Origin: JAVBLD01 sp031553705
GTDB taxonomy: Bacteria; Bacteroidota; Bacteroidia; Bacteroidales; Marinifilaceae
Assembly (NCBI GenBank): GCA_031553705.1
Contig: JAVBLD010000046.1
Coordinates: forward strand, 1-44,125
Reading direction: 5' to 3'
DNA length: 44,125 nt
The notes beneath the pieces are model-generated. The model was not told where the DNA came from. It did not search any database and was given only the letters and a program-made list of their open reading frames with translations. Of the stretch, positions 33,141 through 41,338 are shown one piece after another (the stretch's first letter is position 1; every line of letters starts with the position of its first letter). The position numbers and the translations under genes are program-made.

Positions 33141-34330
33141 ATTTTTGAAAAAATCAACGACGAATTGTTCCCGCCGAAACCGAACGAATTGGACAGCACA
33201 TGGTTGATTTCTACATCCTTCAACAAATGATCCGCCGGAGTAAAAGGCAACTCCTCCATTTTCCGGCTGAAATTCAAATTGGCAGGAACGATGCCATGTT
33301 GTAAGGCCAACACCGAAATGACAGCCTCCACTCCTCCGGCGGCGCTGGTCGTATGACCGGTCATAGGCTTTGTGGAACTGACGTATGGTACCCGGTTGCC
33401 AAATACATTCACAATCGCACGTCCTTCCGAAGCATCGTTATTTCTGGTACCGGTACCATGAGCATTGATATAGCTGATCTCTTCAGGCTCCAGTCCGCTC
33501 ATTTGGATCGCCTCCCGCATAGCCAGTGTAGCTCCCCGCCCATCTTCCGATGAAGCGGTCTGGTGAAATGCATCGCACGCATTTCCATAACCCGATAGCA
33601 GACACAACGGTTTCGCATTGCGTTCCGTAGCATCCGACACTCTCTCGAGCACGATGTAAGCCGCCCCCTCCCCGAGATTCAACCCGGCACGGGTATCGTC
33701 AAAAGGACGGCAAGGCTCTTTGTCCAATATCATCAATGTCCGGAAGCCATTCAAATGAAACTTTGTGATGCACTCGCTCCCACCCACTACTGCAATATCC
33801 GTCAGACCGGCCTTGATCAAGTTGGCTCCCAGGATCACCGCATTGGCGGCCGACGAACAGGCCGTCGACAAGGTCGTCACATATCCGAACCCTCCGGCAT
33901 AATCGGCAATACTTTCAGTACATGCACCACATTCATGGGCAGCGATATAGTCATTACGGCTATTATTTTCCAGAAAATCAAGGTAGTATTGTTCGCTCTT
34001 CTCCATTCCTCCCACCGTTGTTCCGTTAATAAAAGCCATACGCTTTCCTCCTGCCGGCGATAACCCGGCAGATGCCAGCGCCTCGCGCAAAGCAACCATT
34101 CCGAACAAAGCCGTACGTGTTGTCACCTCTCCGGAAGCAATCCCTAACATCCGCTTCAGTTCTTCATCGCTCCATCTCACTTCGGCACAAGGGATATCGG
34201 TATGTTCCGTCTGTAAATATTGCAGAAGACCCACTACCGGACACCCTTTCAGTAATGCCCCGTACGTTTCCTCCACTCCTATCCCCAGCGCGGAAATAAT
34301 CCCCATTCCGGTAACAACGACTCTTTCCAT
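33110..34330 (-). CDS. Beta-ketoacyl-ACP synthase (complete Cys-His-His)
   Basis: The protein has 406 residues, FabF-like. The catalytic residues are Cys158 in STACSSAANAV, His291 in NAHGTGTRNN and His326 in PMTGHTTSAAGG. It should catalyse decarboxylative condensation with malonyl-ACP in polyene extension, in the cytoplasm. It stands 57 bp after an ACP gene and 62 bp before the catalytically dead homologue, an arrangement like a KS-CLF pair. The C-terminal QVASDK is encoded by a junction repeat. Confidence 0.9.
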   Translation of the reverse strand: MERVVVTGMGIISALGIGVEETYGALLKGCPVVGLLQYLQTEHTDIPCAEVRWSDEELKRMLGIASGEVTTRTALFGMVALREALASAGLSPAGGKRMAFINGTTVGGMEKSEQYYLDFLENNSRNDYIAAHECGACTESIADYAGGFGYVTTLSTACSSAANAVILGANLIKAGLTDIAVVGGSECITKFHLNGFRTLMILDKEPCRPFDDTRAGLNLGEGAAYIVLERVSDATERNAKPLCLLSGYGNACDAFHQTASSEDGRGATLAMREAIQMSGLEPEEISYINAHGTGTRNNDASEGRAIVNVFGNRVPYVSSTKPMTGHTTSAAGGVEAVISVLALQHGIVPANLNFSRKMEELPFTPADHLLKDVEINHVLSNSFGFGGNNSSLIFSKIDKWQVASDK

Positions 34331-34387
34331 ACAATAAATACCCCCAAATAACAGTTAATACTCTTCGCTCCGCACTTTATTTCGCTT

Positions 34388-34645
34388 TCAGAATTTACGG
34401 TTCTTCTCTATATATTCCGCCATTGTTTTTATCGAACGGAATATCTCTTTTCCCTGATTCGGATCCTGCAATTTGATACCATAGTTCTTCTCCATCAATA
34501 CAATCAGCTCCAACGCATCAATCGAATCAAGTCCCAATCCTTCCCCAAACAAAGGAGCATCGGTAGCAACATCATCAGGCGTCATCCCTTCAAGGTTCAA
34601 CACATCGATAATTTCACTCTTTAATTTTACAATCAATTCTTCCAT
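34388..34645 (-). CDS. Acyl carrier protein (first ACP)
   Basis: This is an 85-residue acidic four-helix protein with GLDSIDALELIVL (38-50). Ser41 is the phosphopantetheine site. The cluster has two ACPs, as do E. coli aryl polyene clusters. This one lies 8 bp after the truncated ketosynthase-like gene, whereas the other precedes the LpxL-like acyltransferase, so they may serve elongation and transfer steps respectively (inference). No phosphopantetheinyl transferase is visible in the window. Confidence 0.92.
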   Translation of the reverse strand: MEELIVKLKSEIIDVLNLEGMTPDDVATDAPLFGEGLGLDSIDALELIVLMEKNYGIKLQDPNQGKEIFRSIKTMAEYIEKNRKF

Positions 34646-34653
34646 AGTTCTTA

Positions 34654-35316
34654 TTATTTCAATAAATTAATATGATCTTCCGTAAAAAGCACTCCGTCTC
34701 TATCCCAGCCTACCAACATCACAAATACATCACACTCCTCTCCGCAGCATTCCAACCATCCCACCAAAGCCTGTTCCAATTCCGAGGCCAAAAAAGCACT
34801 CGCTGCATAGCGATAAAGCTGTTCCGGCCGGAATCCGTTGTTCACAAAAAATATATTTTCTCCATATATCTTATGCCGGATGCAGATTTCTCCCAGAACA
34901 ATATTCGGTAAAGTATAAACAAACACCGACGGACTGGGAAAACAGGAATCCCCTATCGTCTCCTGGTAATGCATATCCGTATCCAACGACGAAGAGCTGT
35001 TTGCAAAAAAAAGTCCCGTACGCTGTCCGTCGGCAATGTTAACATCCCACAACAACAACTCGGCTGCCAGAAATCCGGCCTTCGACAGGATATCCATCTT
35101 AAAAAATTTCGGATAATCTGCTCCGGTTGCCCGGTACAATCCACTCAGGAATTCTTTTATATCTCCTGTCTCCGCCCGGAAAAAAGAGTTTCCATTCACC
35201 CGACACTTCCCTCTTTTTATATGGCAATATTTTTTTATATATAGGTTACTAGGGGCAAGAGACAAGGGATAAGATGCCCCTTTCTGGTCGTATGCTCTTT
35301 TATCTGCCGTCTTCAT
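34654..35316 (-). CDS. Stand-alone N-terminal half of a ketosynthase fold, no catalytic residues
   Basis: The protein has 220 residues. The stretch NSSSSLDTDMHYQETI, SPSVFVYTLPNIVLGEICIR, KIYGENIFFVNN and LEQALVGWLE tracks the N-terminal half of a ketosynthase. The catalytic Cys position is Gly161 (VNNGFRP), and the His-bearing C-terminal half is absent. It sits directly between an active ketosynthase and an ACP, so a structural or docking role is likely. The first 25 residues (for example QKGASYPLSLAPSN) are encoded by a junction repeat, so the true start is uncertain; the ATG at 35316 is the only upstream ATG and leaves a 14-bp gap. Confidence 0.7.
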   Translation of the reverse strand: MKTADKRAYDQKGASYPLSLAPSNLYIKKYCHIKRGKCRVNGNSFFRAETGDIKEFLSGLYRATGADYPKFFKMDILSKAGFLAAELLLWDVNIADGQRTGLFFANSSSSLDTDMHYQETIGDSCFPSPSVFVYTLPNIVLGEICIRHKIYGENIFFVNNGFRPEQLYRYAASAFLASELEQALVGWLECCGEECDVFVMLVGWDRDGVLFTEDHINLLK

Positions 35317-35330
35317 AAATTTCTCTAATT

Positions 35331-36473
35331 TTAATTCTCAATTCCAAGCCTTATTGCCGCATTACATCCTCCGAAACCGGAAGCCGTTTTGATACATCGG
35401 CCAACAAGACGCTGTTCAGGCCGAACCACTACCTGCAACGGTACAGATACTCCGCACGATTCATATCCTTTACAGGCAGGTAAAAAGTTTTCCCGAAGCC
35501 CCCGAGCAGCGACCACAGTCTCAACCACCCCGGCTGCTCCCAACGTATGTCCGAAATATCCTTTCAGGCTATATACCGGCACCTCTTGTAAACCGGCTCG
35601 CCCGAAAGCGATGGCCTCCATTTCATCGTTATAGGGCGTAGCTGTACCATGCGCATTCAGGAAACCGATCTCCGAAGCATCCACCCCTTTCATCACTTCC
35701 CGGAGTGCCAGGTATAATCCCTCTCCTGTCCGTGAAGGACCCGATATATGATTTGCATCGTTTGTCATCGCACCCGCTTCCAACATCACTTTATCCGAAG
35801 CACCTGTTGCACATTCAAAAATTAATGTTGCCGCTCCCTCTCCAATGTTCAGACCACAACGCGACGCATCGAAAGGACGACATGGTTCCGGAGACAACGC
35901 TTTAAACGACTGAAAACCGGACACCACAAACTTCGACAACACATCGGCACCGATCACCACCACACGCCTATACAGGCCGCTCTCCATCCACCGTTTAGCG
36001 ACAATCTGGGCGACAACACCCGAAATACAAGCGTTCGACACCACCAGCGGTTCATTCCGGTTTCCAAAGAACGAAGCAATCAACTGCGCCGACCGCCATA
36101 AATATAAGCGATCGCTATCAAAGCGCCCTCGATGCTGCTTATCCAGCAACTCTATATTCCCCTTTGTCGTCGATAAAATAAAAAGCGTCCGGCTATCTGC
36201 CAGATCTGCCCCACTCTGCCGAGCCGCTTCCCAGACAGAAGCGATTGCGATCTGCTCAAAACGGGTATATATCCCCGTCTCTTTTCCGGTCGATGCCATT
36301 ACCTCCGCCAACCGCCGGTCGTCCACGACCGAAGCCACAAAAGGCTCCGACATCCCCAGGCAATCGGCATAATGCCAAAGGCCGCTTATCTCCCGCTTTA
36401 CTGCCGCGATATTCTCTTCCGTCGTGAAACCAAGAGAAGAAACGATATTATCACCCGTAATATAGACGCTCAT
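35331..36473 (-). CDS. Beta-ketoacyl-ACP synthase (second complete copy)
   Basis: The protein has 380 residues. Cys149 lies in VSNACISGVVA, His275 in NAHGTATPYND and His309 in KGYFGHTLGAAG, so the triad is intact. It is shorter than FabF at the C-terminus but ends with GFGGCNAAIRLG as expected. It probably works with the half-ketosynthase encoded next to it, or in priming versus elongation. It starts 19 bp after the thioesterase gene stops. Confidence 0.88.
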   Translation of the reverse strand: MSVYITGDNIVSSLGFTTEENIAAVKREISGLWHYADCLGMSEPFVASVVDDRRLAEVMASTGKETGIYTRFEQIAIASVWEAARQSGADLADSRTLFILSTTKGNIELLDKQHRGRFDSDRLYLWRSAQLIASFFGNRNEPLVVSNACISGVVAQIVAKRWMESGLYRRVVVIGADVLSKFVVSGFQSFKALSPEPCRPFDASRCGLNIGEGAATLIFECATGASDKVMLEAGAMTNDANHISGPSRTGEGLYLALREVMKGVDASEIGFLNAHGTATPYNDEMEAIAFGRAGLQEVPVYSLKGYFGHTLGAAGVVETVVAARGLRENFLPACKGYESCGVSVPLQVVVRPEQRLVGRCIKTASGFGGCNAAIRLGIEN

Positions 36474-36492
36474 ATTAAACCCTAATTTCGAA

Positions 36493-36930
36493 TTATTTCT
36501 TTAACCATTGACTCTTCCACTCCTCATAAAACTCAGGATTATTCCATACCAGCTGGTAATCTTTATCCAGAAAAACCTGTATGCTGCTTCCCGTTGTGAC
36601 CAACGAGCGGTCCTCACCCGAATAGATCTTGTATTCGAAACAGACCTTGGCCGCCTCCGTCGGTATATACTCTATCTCCACAATCATCTTATTGCCATAT
36701 ATCAACGGCTTTTTATAATTAAAATCCAGTTTCACCAACGGCGCGTAAAACCCCTCTCCGAATATCCTCAGATAACCCAGATCGTATTTACGTCCAAACT
36801 CTTCCCGCGCATCTTCAAAATATTTCACATAGCTCCCATGCCACACAATCCCCATCGAATCCACCTCGCTAAAGCGAACCTCTATCTCTTTACTTGCTTT
36901 CAGTTCCACCGTCTTATATTTTAAAACCAT
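36493..36930 (-). CDS. 4HBT-type acyl thioesterase (YbgC-like)
   Basis: The protein has 145 residues from ATG 36930 (MVLKYKTVELKAS); the ATG at 36975 would add 15 residues encoded by a junction repeat. The hot-dog motif is RFSEVDSMGIVWHGSYVKYF then EDAREE, with the Asp and the HG.Y..Y(F)E.AR pattern of acyl-CoA/ACP thioesterases. A thioesterase is a regular member of aryl polyene clusters and may clear misprimed ACP or release product. Confidence 0.85.
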   Translation of the reverse strand: MVLKYKTVELKASKEIEVRFSEVDSMGIVWHGSYVKYFEDAREEFGRKYDLGYLRIFGEGFYAPLVKLDFNYKKPLIYGNKMIVEIEYIPTEAAKVCFEYKIYSGEDRSLVTTGSSIQVFLDKDYQLVWNNPEFYEEWKSQWLKK

Positions 36931-36978
36931 AAACTCATGTTCAATTTTAAACTCTTTCCTTCTGCTACCTGCCATCCC

Positions 36979-37395
36979 CTAACTTTCGCTGATTGCGATC
37001 TTCATTTCACATTCGGCAATCAACCTCCCGTCACATTTTACCGTAGCTTTTACCAATGTAAGCGCCATCACTTCGCTCTCCACCTCTATCCGGGTTTCCA
37101 GCAAATCATCCACTTTCGGCAGCTCATTAATCGTCAAATTACGTAACGCTCCGATAAACCCGACTTTCACCTCGGCATCGCTCATTTTGTTGATATATCC
37201 CATCCGTGCCGCACATGTCTGTGCAATATTCTCCACCACTCCCGGTTCCCGCAAAATCCCATCCCGGCAAAACAGGTTCTCCGCACGCACCCGCAATTCC
37301 GTCTCCGTCACAACCTGGTCGCAATGGCGCAACCTGTCAACCATCACGAACGGCGGCCGCTGAGGTAACAACTCCAATATATCAAATTCCTTCAT
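36979..37395 (-). CDS. ApeP-like hot-dog 3-hydroxyacyl-ACP dehydratase
   Basis: The protein has 138 residues. LLPQRPPFVMVDRL (9-22) and LREPGVVENIAQTCAARMGY are the conserved blocks of the FabZ/ApeP branch. The Glu equivalent to the FabZ catalytic Glu is present (VENIAQ), while the usual HFP histidine is missing. The cluster's other dehydratase shows the reverse pattern. Since hot-dog dehydratases build each site from two protomers, a heterodimer could make one complete His/Glu site. It begins 22 bp after the radical SAM gene. Confidence 0.82.
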   Translation of the reverse strand: MKEFDILELLPQRPPFVMVDRLRHCDQVVTETELRVRAENLFCRDGILREPGVVENIAQTCAARMGYINKMSDAEVKVGFIGALRNLTINELPKVDDLLETRIEVESEVMALTLVKATVKCDGRLIAECEMKIAISES

Positions 37396-37417
37396 ATATT
37401 TCCAAATCAGTTCATTT

Positions 37418-38803
37418 TCAAACCTTAACCTCCGCTTTCAACTCTCCTATTTTCAAATATTCCCACAATGGCCCCCTCCGTTTCTTTGCCCGGAAACGGG
37501 CCATCAGCTCTTCAGGTTCGTGTCCCGGAAAGATCCATCTGGTACCGGTGCCCATAGCCCGCTTTTCAATAGTAGACAGATCTACTTTGTCAGAAACATA
37601 GTACATCGGATTCAACAACTCCTCCCTCGACCTGATCTTCCCTTCCCGCATCGCAATCTCAAACAGTTCGGTATCGGGATAAATCCGCATGCCGATATAT
37701 GGAAAAATCACCGTATTTCCCAACTCCCTCGAATGCCGGAATGTCTCTTCCAGTGTCTCTTCCGTCTCCCCGTAACCGGCCAGAATCATAAAGTGGGCAT
37801 AAAAAATACCCAACTCATCGCAAAAACGCGACTTTTCCAATACCTCCGCCCATGTAAACCCTTTACGGTAATTCTCCAACTGCCGGTCGGAGAACGATTC
37901 CGTTCCGAATTCCACATGCGTCAACCCCGCCTTTTTATATAGCTGCAACTCCTCCCGGCTTAAATGACGAGGTGAAAAATAAGCTCCCCAGCTGATTTTC
38001 ACTCCACTCTCTATTATCCGGTTTACCAACTCCCCATTATATTCCCGATCGATATTAAACACCGAATCGGTAAAGAAAACATAATTGATCTGTTTCTTAT
38101 AGTATAACTCCTTCAGTGTTTCTACCACCAGTCCCGGTTCCAATGTCCGGATTGTCCGTCCCTCTATAACCGGATAACTGCAATAGATACAACGATGCGG
38201 ACAACCCCGCTTAGTCTGCACATTCAGCATTCCGCTCCGGTTCCAGTAAAAATCAAGCCACTCCTCCTCAAAATTCAACGACAACGAACGCTCATAGAAT
38301 TGCCGGCCATTCACCCGCACATTTCCTTCCCGGTCGCGATACACCAACCCTTCAATCTTCCCCGGATCTTTCCCAGCCTCTAACGTACGGACCAACGACG
38401 CCAACGTATATTCACCTTCTCCTTTTATACCGTAATCGGCACCCAGCTCCTCCAGTAATATATCCGGAAAAATCGAATAACCCGCTCCGCCGACAATCAG
38501 GCAAGCGGCGCTATTGCTCCGGATACACGCCGCAACTTCACGATACCATTGAATGAATGAGTTTTTAGCATATAGATTGTTATCGTCTATATTGCGCAAT
38601 GATATACCCACATACCGGAAGCCACCGGCACACAACAACTCTCCTAACTTTGCCGTATCGCCGAAATTCATATCATATACACTTACTTCAAAATCAGGCA
38701 ATACCTGCCGGATATGTGTCTTCAGATAAGACAGTCCCAACGGATAAACAGGATAAGGTGTTGTATAGATATTCAACGATATCAACAATATTTTCCTACT
38801 CAT
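37418..38803 (-). CDS. B12-binding-type radical SAM enzyme (second copy)
   Basis: The protein has 461 residues. An N-terminal cobalamin-binding-like domain (LIVGGAGYSIFPDILLEELG, GIKGEGEYTLASLVR) precedes the cluster KRGCPHRCIYC (Cys201, 205, 208), a barrel with HVEFGTESFSD, and a C-terminal extension. It is a different subgroup from the copy at 21881-23155. It lies between the ApeP-like and LpxL-like genes within the core biosynthetic half. It is a possible carbon methyltransferase for the aryl ring, in place of the SAM methyltransferase of other pigment clusters (inference). Confidence 0.82.
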   Translation of the reverse strand: MSRKILLISLNIYTTPYPVYPLGLSYLKTHIRQVLPDFEVSVYDMNFGDTAKLGELLCAGGFRYVGISLRNIDDNNLYAKNSFIQWYREVAACIRSNSAACLIVGGAGYSIFPDILLEELGADYGIKGEGEYTLASLVRTLEAGKDPGKIEGLVYRDREGNVRVNGRQFYERSLSLNFEEEWLDFYWNRSGMLNVQTKRGCPHRCIYCSYPVIEGRTIRTLEPGLVVETLKELYYKKQINYVFFTDSVFNIDREYNGELVNRIIESGVKISWGAYFSPRHLSREELQLYKKAGLTHVEFGTESFSDRQLENYRKGFTWAEVLEKSRFCDELGIFYAHFMILAGYGETEETLEETFRHSRELGNTVIFPYIGMRIYPDTELFEIAMREGKIRSREELLNPMYYVSDKVDLSTIEKRAMGTGTRWIFPGHEPEELMARFRAKKRRGPLWEYLKIGELKAEVKV

Positions 38804-38869
38804 TCAAAAAGCCTTTGACTATTGTGCGGGAGTAAAGTATAAAAGGCAAGGATAGGATTGCTATTATTT

Positions 38870-39790
38870 TTAGCTCTCTGTCCCCAATGCCTGATCAGCC
38901 TCTTCCCCCCAGAAATTATAAAAATTATACCACTGTTCCGGATAATGTTTTACGATCTGTTCCAACTCCCCAACAAAACATTTTGTCAATGCTTTTACCC
39001 GCTCCTCGCGTCCCGTTACAGTATCCCTGACCGACAGCGGCCGGATATATATATGGTAGTGCAATGCACTCTCCTTCATCACAAAAAACGCCAGCACCCC
39101 CGCGTTAAAACGCTCCGCCAGATAATAAGCTCCTGCCGGAAAACACGCTTTAGTTCTTAAAAAATCACATATTACCGTTTTATTTCCCGAAAACACCCGG
39201 TCGCACGGCATACTGACCATCTCATTCGCAGTCAATGCGGCATGGATCTGATAGATATGCGACATATCCGGAGCCACCGGTATCAAATTAACATTATGAT
39301 TCCCTAGTGTCTGCGAGCGTAAACGCTGTACCACCTCTGCCTCTCCTCCGAAAATTATACCGTTGATCCGCTTTTTTTGCTGATTGAGCAGATACCCCGC
39401 TATCTCGAAATTCCCGACATGCGAACTGGCAATCACATATCCGCGTTCTTCCTCTACGGCCCGGTCGAACCACTCCTGTCCTGTTATCGTCACCTTGTAG
39501 CGCTTTCCGTTTCCTCCGAAAATCGCAAACTTATCCAACAATGTTTGTCCGAACAAATAGTGATTCCGGTAGGTTTTCCGCCAAGCTTTCAAACAGCAGT
39601 ACCCCTGGCGTTGTCTGAAATAACGGTAAATCGCCAGACATCGCTTCCGGGCAAAAAGCATATAGAAAACAACAACGACACGTAGTATCAAATAACCAAC
39701 CCGAACATCTACCCAGCGAAAAAGTACAAAAAGAGCCTGTTGACCTATACTCCCGCCCCCGGTCCGTCCCTTCCACTCAATCCGTCGCAC
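38870..39790 (-). CDS. LpxL/HtrB-type lipid acyltransferase
   Basis: The protein has 306 residues. An N-terminal membrane helix (YLILRVVVVFYMLFARK) is followed by the HX4E catalytic motif SSHVGNFE (122-129) and later SMPCDRVFSG. The family normally acylates lipid A from acyl-ACP; flexirubin and aryl polyene clusters carry a member that probably transfers the finished polyene from ACP to its lipid anchor. The start is GTG at 39790, overlapping the ACP stop as TAGTG, suggesting coupled translation with the ACP that may feed it. Confidence 0.85.
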   Translation of the reverse strand: MRRIEWKGRTGGGSIGQQALFVLFRWVDVRVGYLILRVVVVFYMLFARKRCLAIYRYFRQRQGYCCLKAWRKTYRNHYLFGQTLLDKFAIFGGNGKRYKVTITGQEWFDRAVEEERGYVIASSHVGNFEIAGYLLNQQKKRINGIIFGGEAEVVQRLRSQTLGNHNVNLIPVAPDMSHIYQIHAALTANEMVSMPCDRVFSGNKTVICDFLRTKACFPAGAYYLAERFNAGVLAFFVMKESALHYHIYIRPLSVRDTVTGREERVKALTKCFVGELEQIVKHYPEQWYNFYNFWGEEADQALGTES

Positions 39791-40035
39791 TATCCATTGA
39801 TTTTCTTTTCGATGTAATCGTAGAAAGCGCCCAATGTCGTCACTCCAGCCATCTCTTCCGCTTTGATCTTAAAACCGAAATTACGCTCCACGATCACCAC
39901 GATATCCACAAAATCCAGGCTATCTATTCCCAGATCCTCTTTTAACGACGCCCCTTCGGTCAAATCCTCCGGATCAATCTCAATCTCCTCTATCAAAAAA
40001 TTGTTCGTAATCTTTACAATCTCTTCTCTTGTCAT
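39790..40035 (-). CDS. Acyl carrier protein (second ACP)
   Basis: The protein has 81 residues. LKEDLGIDSLDFVDIVVIVE places Ser39 at the phosphopantetheine site. It is coupled by a one-base overlap to the LpxL-like acyltransferase and lies 50 bp after the FabF-like ketosynthase. Confidence 0.92.
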   Translation of the reverse strand: MTREEIVKITNNFLIEEIEIDPEDLTEGASLKEDLGIDSLDFVDIVVIVERNFGFKIKAEEMAGVTTLGAFYDYIEKKING

Positions 40036-40085
40036 TTCTATATAATTTTGAGTATTAAATTTTAGATTTTATTCCCCTGAAAATA

Positions 40086-41300
40086 TCAAAACTTTCTCAC
40101 CACCAATGCGCTATTGGTACCTCCGAATCCGAAAGAGTTCGAAAGGAATGTCCTCATGTTCTGTTTTCGGGTTTGTGCAACCACATTGATCTTAGCCGAA
40201 TACTCATCCGGTTGCTCGAAATTCAGGTTCGGGGCAATAAATGAATGCTGCAGCATTAACGTAGAATAAACGATCTCACTGGCTCCGGCCATCCAACACT
40301 CGTGGCCGGTCATCGATTTGGTAGAGCTGACCGGCGTCTCGCTCCCGAAAAGTTGGTGTATTGCCATTGCTTCATACATATCTCCTAAGGGTGTAGAGGT
40401 AGCATGTGCATTGATATAATCAATATTCTTGGGTAAAACGGCTGCATCATGCAATGCCCTTGACATTGCAATATATGAACCTTCGTTATTGGGTTGTGAA
40501 ATATGCCCGCCGTTAGACGAAAAGCCATATCCCAGCACCTCTGCAATGATTGGCGCTCCTCTTTTCACAGCATGCTCATACTCCTCCAGAATTACTGTAG
40601 CCGCCCCACCGCTCGGCACCAATCCATCCCTTCCCGCATCAAATGGACGGGACGCCTTTGTAGGCTCATCGGTACGGACCGAAAAAGCGCTCAATGCATC
40701 AAAGCTTGCCATTGAAAAAAGATTTACCTCCTGTGCTCCGCCACACACCACCATATCCTGCCATCCGTTGCGGATAAAAGCAAATCCCAGGCCTATCGAA
40801 TGTGAGCCGCTTGCGCAAGCCGCACTGATTGTCATATTTATACCACGCAATTTAAATATCGTAGAAAGATTCATCGTTACCGTCGAGTTCATCGACTGGA
40901 AAATTGCACCGGAACCCAACAGCATGGTATCTTTTTTTTCCTCCATAATCTTATGTGCCTCAATAACAGGCTTTGCGGAAGAGTCATTTCCATAGAAAAT
41001 GCCCACTTCGTGCCGATCCAGATAATCCATATCTATCCCGGCATTCCGGAACGCTTCGTCAGTTGCCACATAAGCAAACTCTCCCTCTTCCGCCAATCCG
41101 GTACGTAAACGCCGATCCAGCTTCCCTTTCAGCTCCGGCCGTTCAACAATACCTGTCAACGGCGAACGGTAACCGTATTTTGTACGGTCCGGATCGATCC
41201 CGATTCCCGACTTACCCTGATAAAGCGATTCTGTTGCCTCTTCCAGGTTTTTCCCCAAGCAGGAATAAATCCCCATTCCCGTAATAACAACTCTTTTCAT
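40086..41300 (-). CDS. Beta-ketoacyl-ACP synthase (third complete copy, FabF-like)
   Basis: The protein has 404 residues. Cys162 lies in SAACASGSHSI, His299 in NAHATSTPLGD and His333 in KSMTGHECWMAG. It is the ketosynthase closest in position to the ammonia-lyase, FabG and second ACP, and by synteny resembles the main elongating ketosynthase of aryl polyene systems (ApeO/ApeR class). Active site complete; substrate role inferred. Confidence 0.9.
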   Translation of the reverse strand: MKRVVITGMGIYSCLGKNLEEATESLYQGKSGIGIDPDRTKYGYRSPLTGIVERPELKGKLDRRLRTGLAEEGEFAYVATDEAFRNAGIDMDYLDRHEVGIFYGNDSSAKPVIEAHKIMEEKKDTMLLGSGAIFQSMNSTVTMNLSTIFKLRGINMTISAACASGSHSIGLGFAFIRNGWQDMVVCGGAQEVNLFSMASFDALSAFSVRTDEPTKASRPFDAGRDGLVPSGGAATVILEEYEHAVKRGAPIIAEVLGYGFSSNGGHISQPNNEGSYIAMSRALHDAAVLPKNIDYINAHATSTPLGDMYEAMAIHQLFGSETPVSSTKSMTGHECWMAGASEIVYSTLMLQHSFIAPNLNFEQPDEYSAKINVVAQTRKQNMRTFLSNSFGFGGTNSALVVRKF

Positions 41301-41338
41301 AAAGTATATAATTTTCTTTCTTAGACCACCAAAAATCT

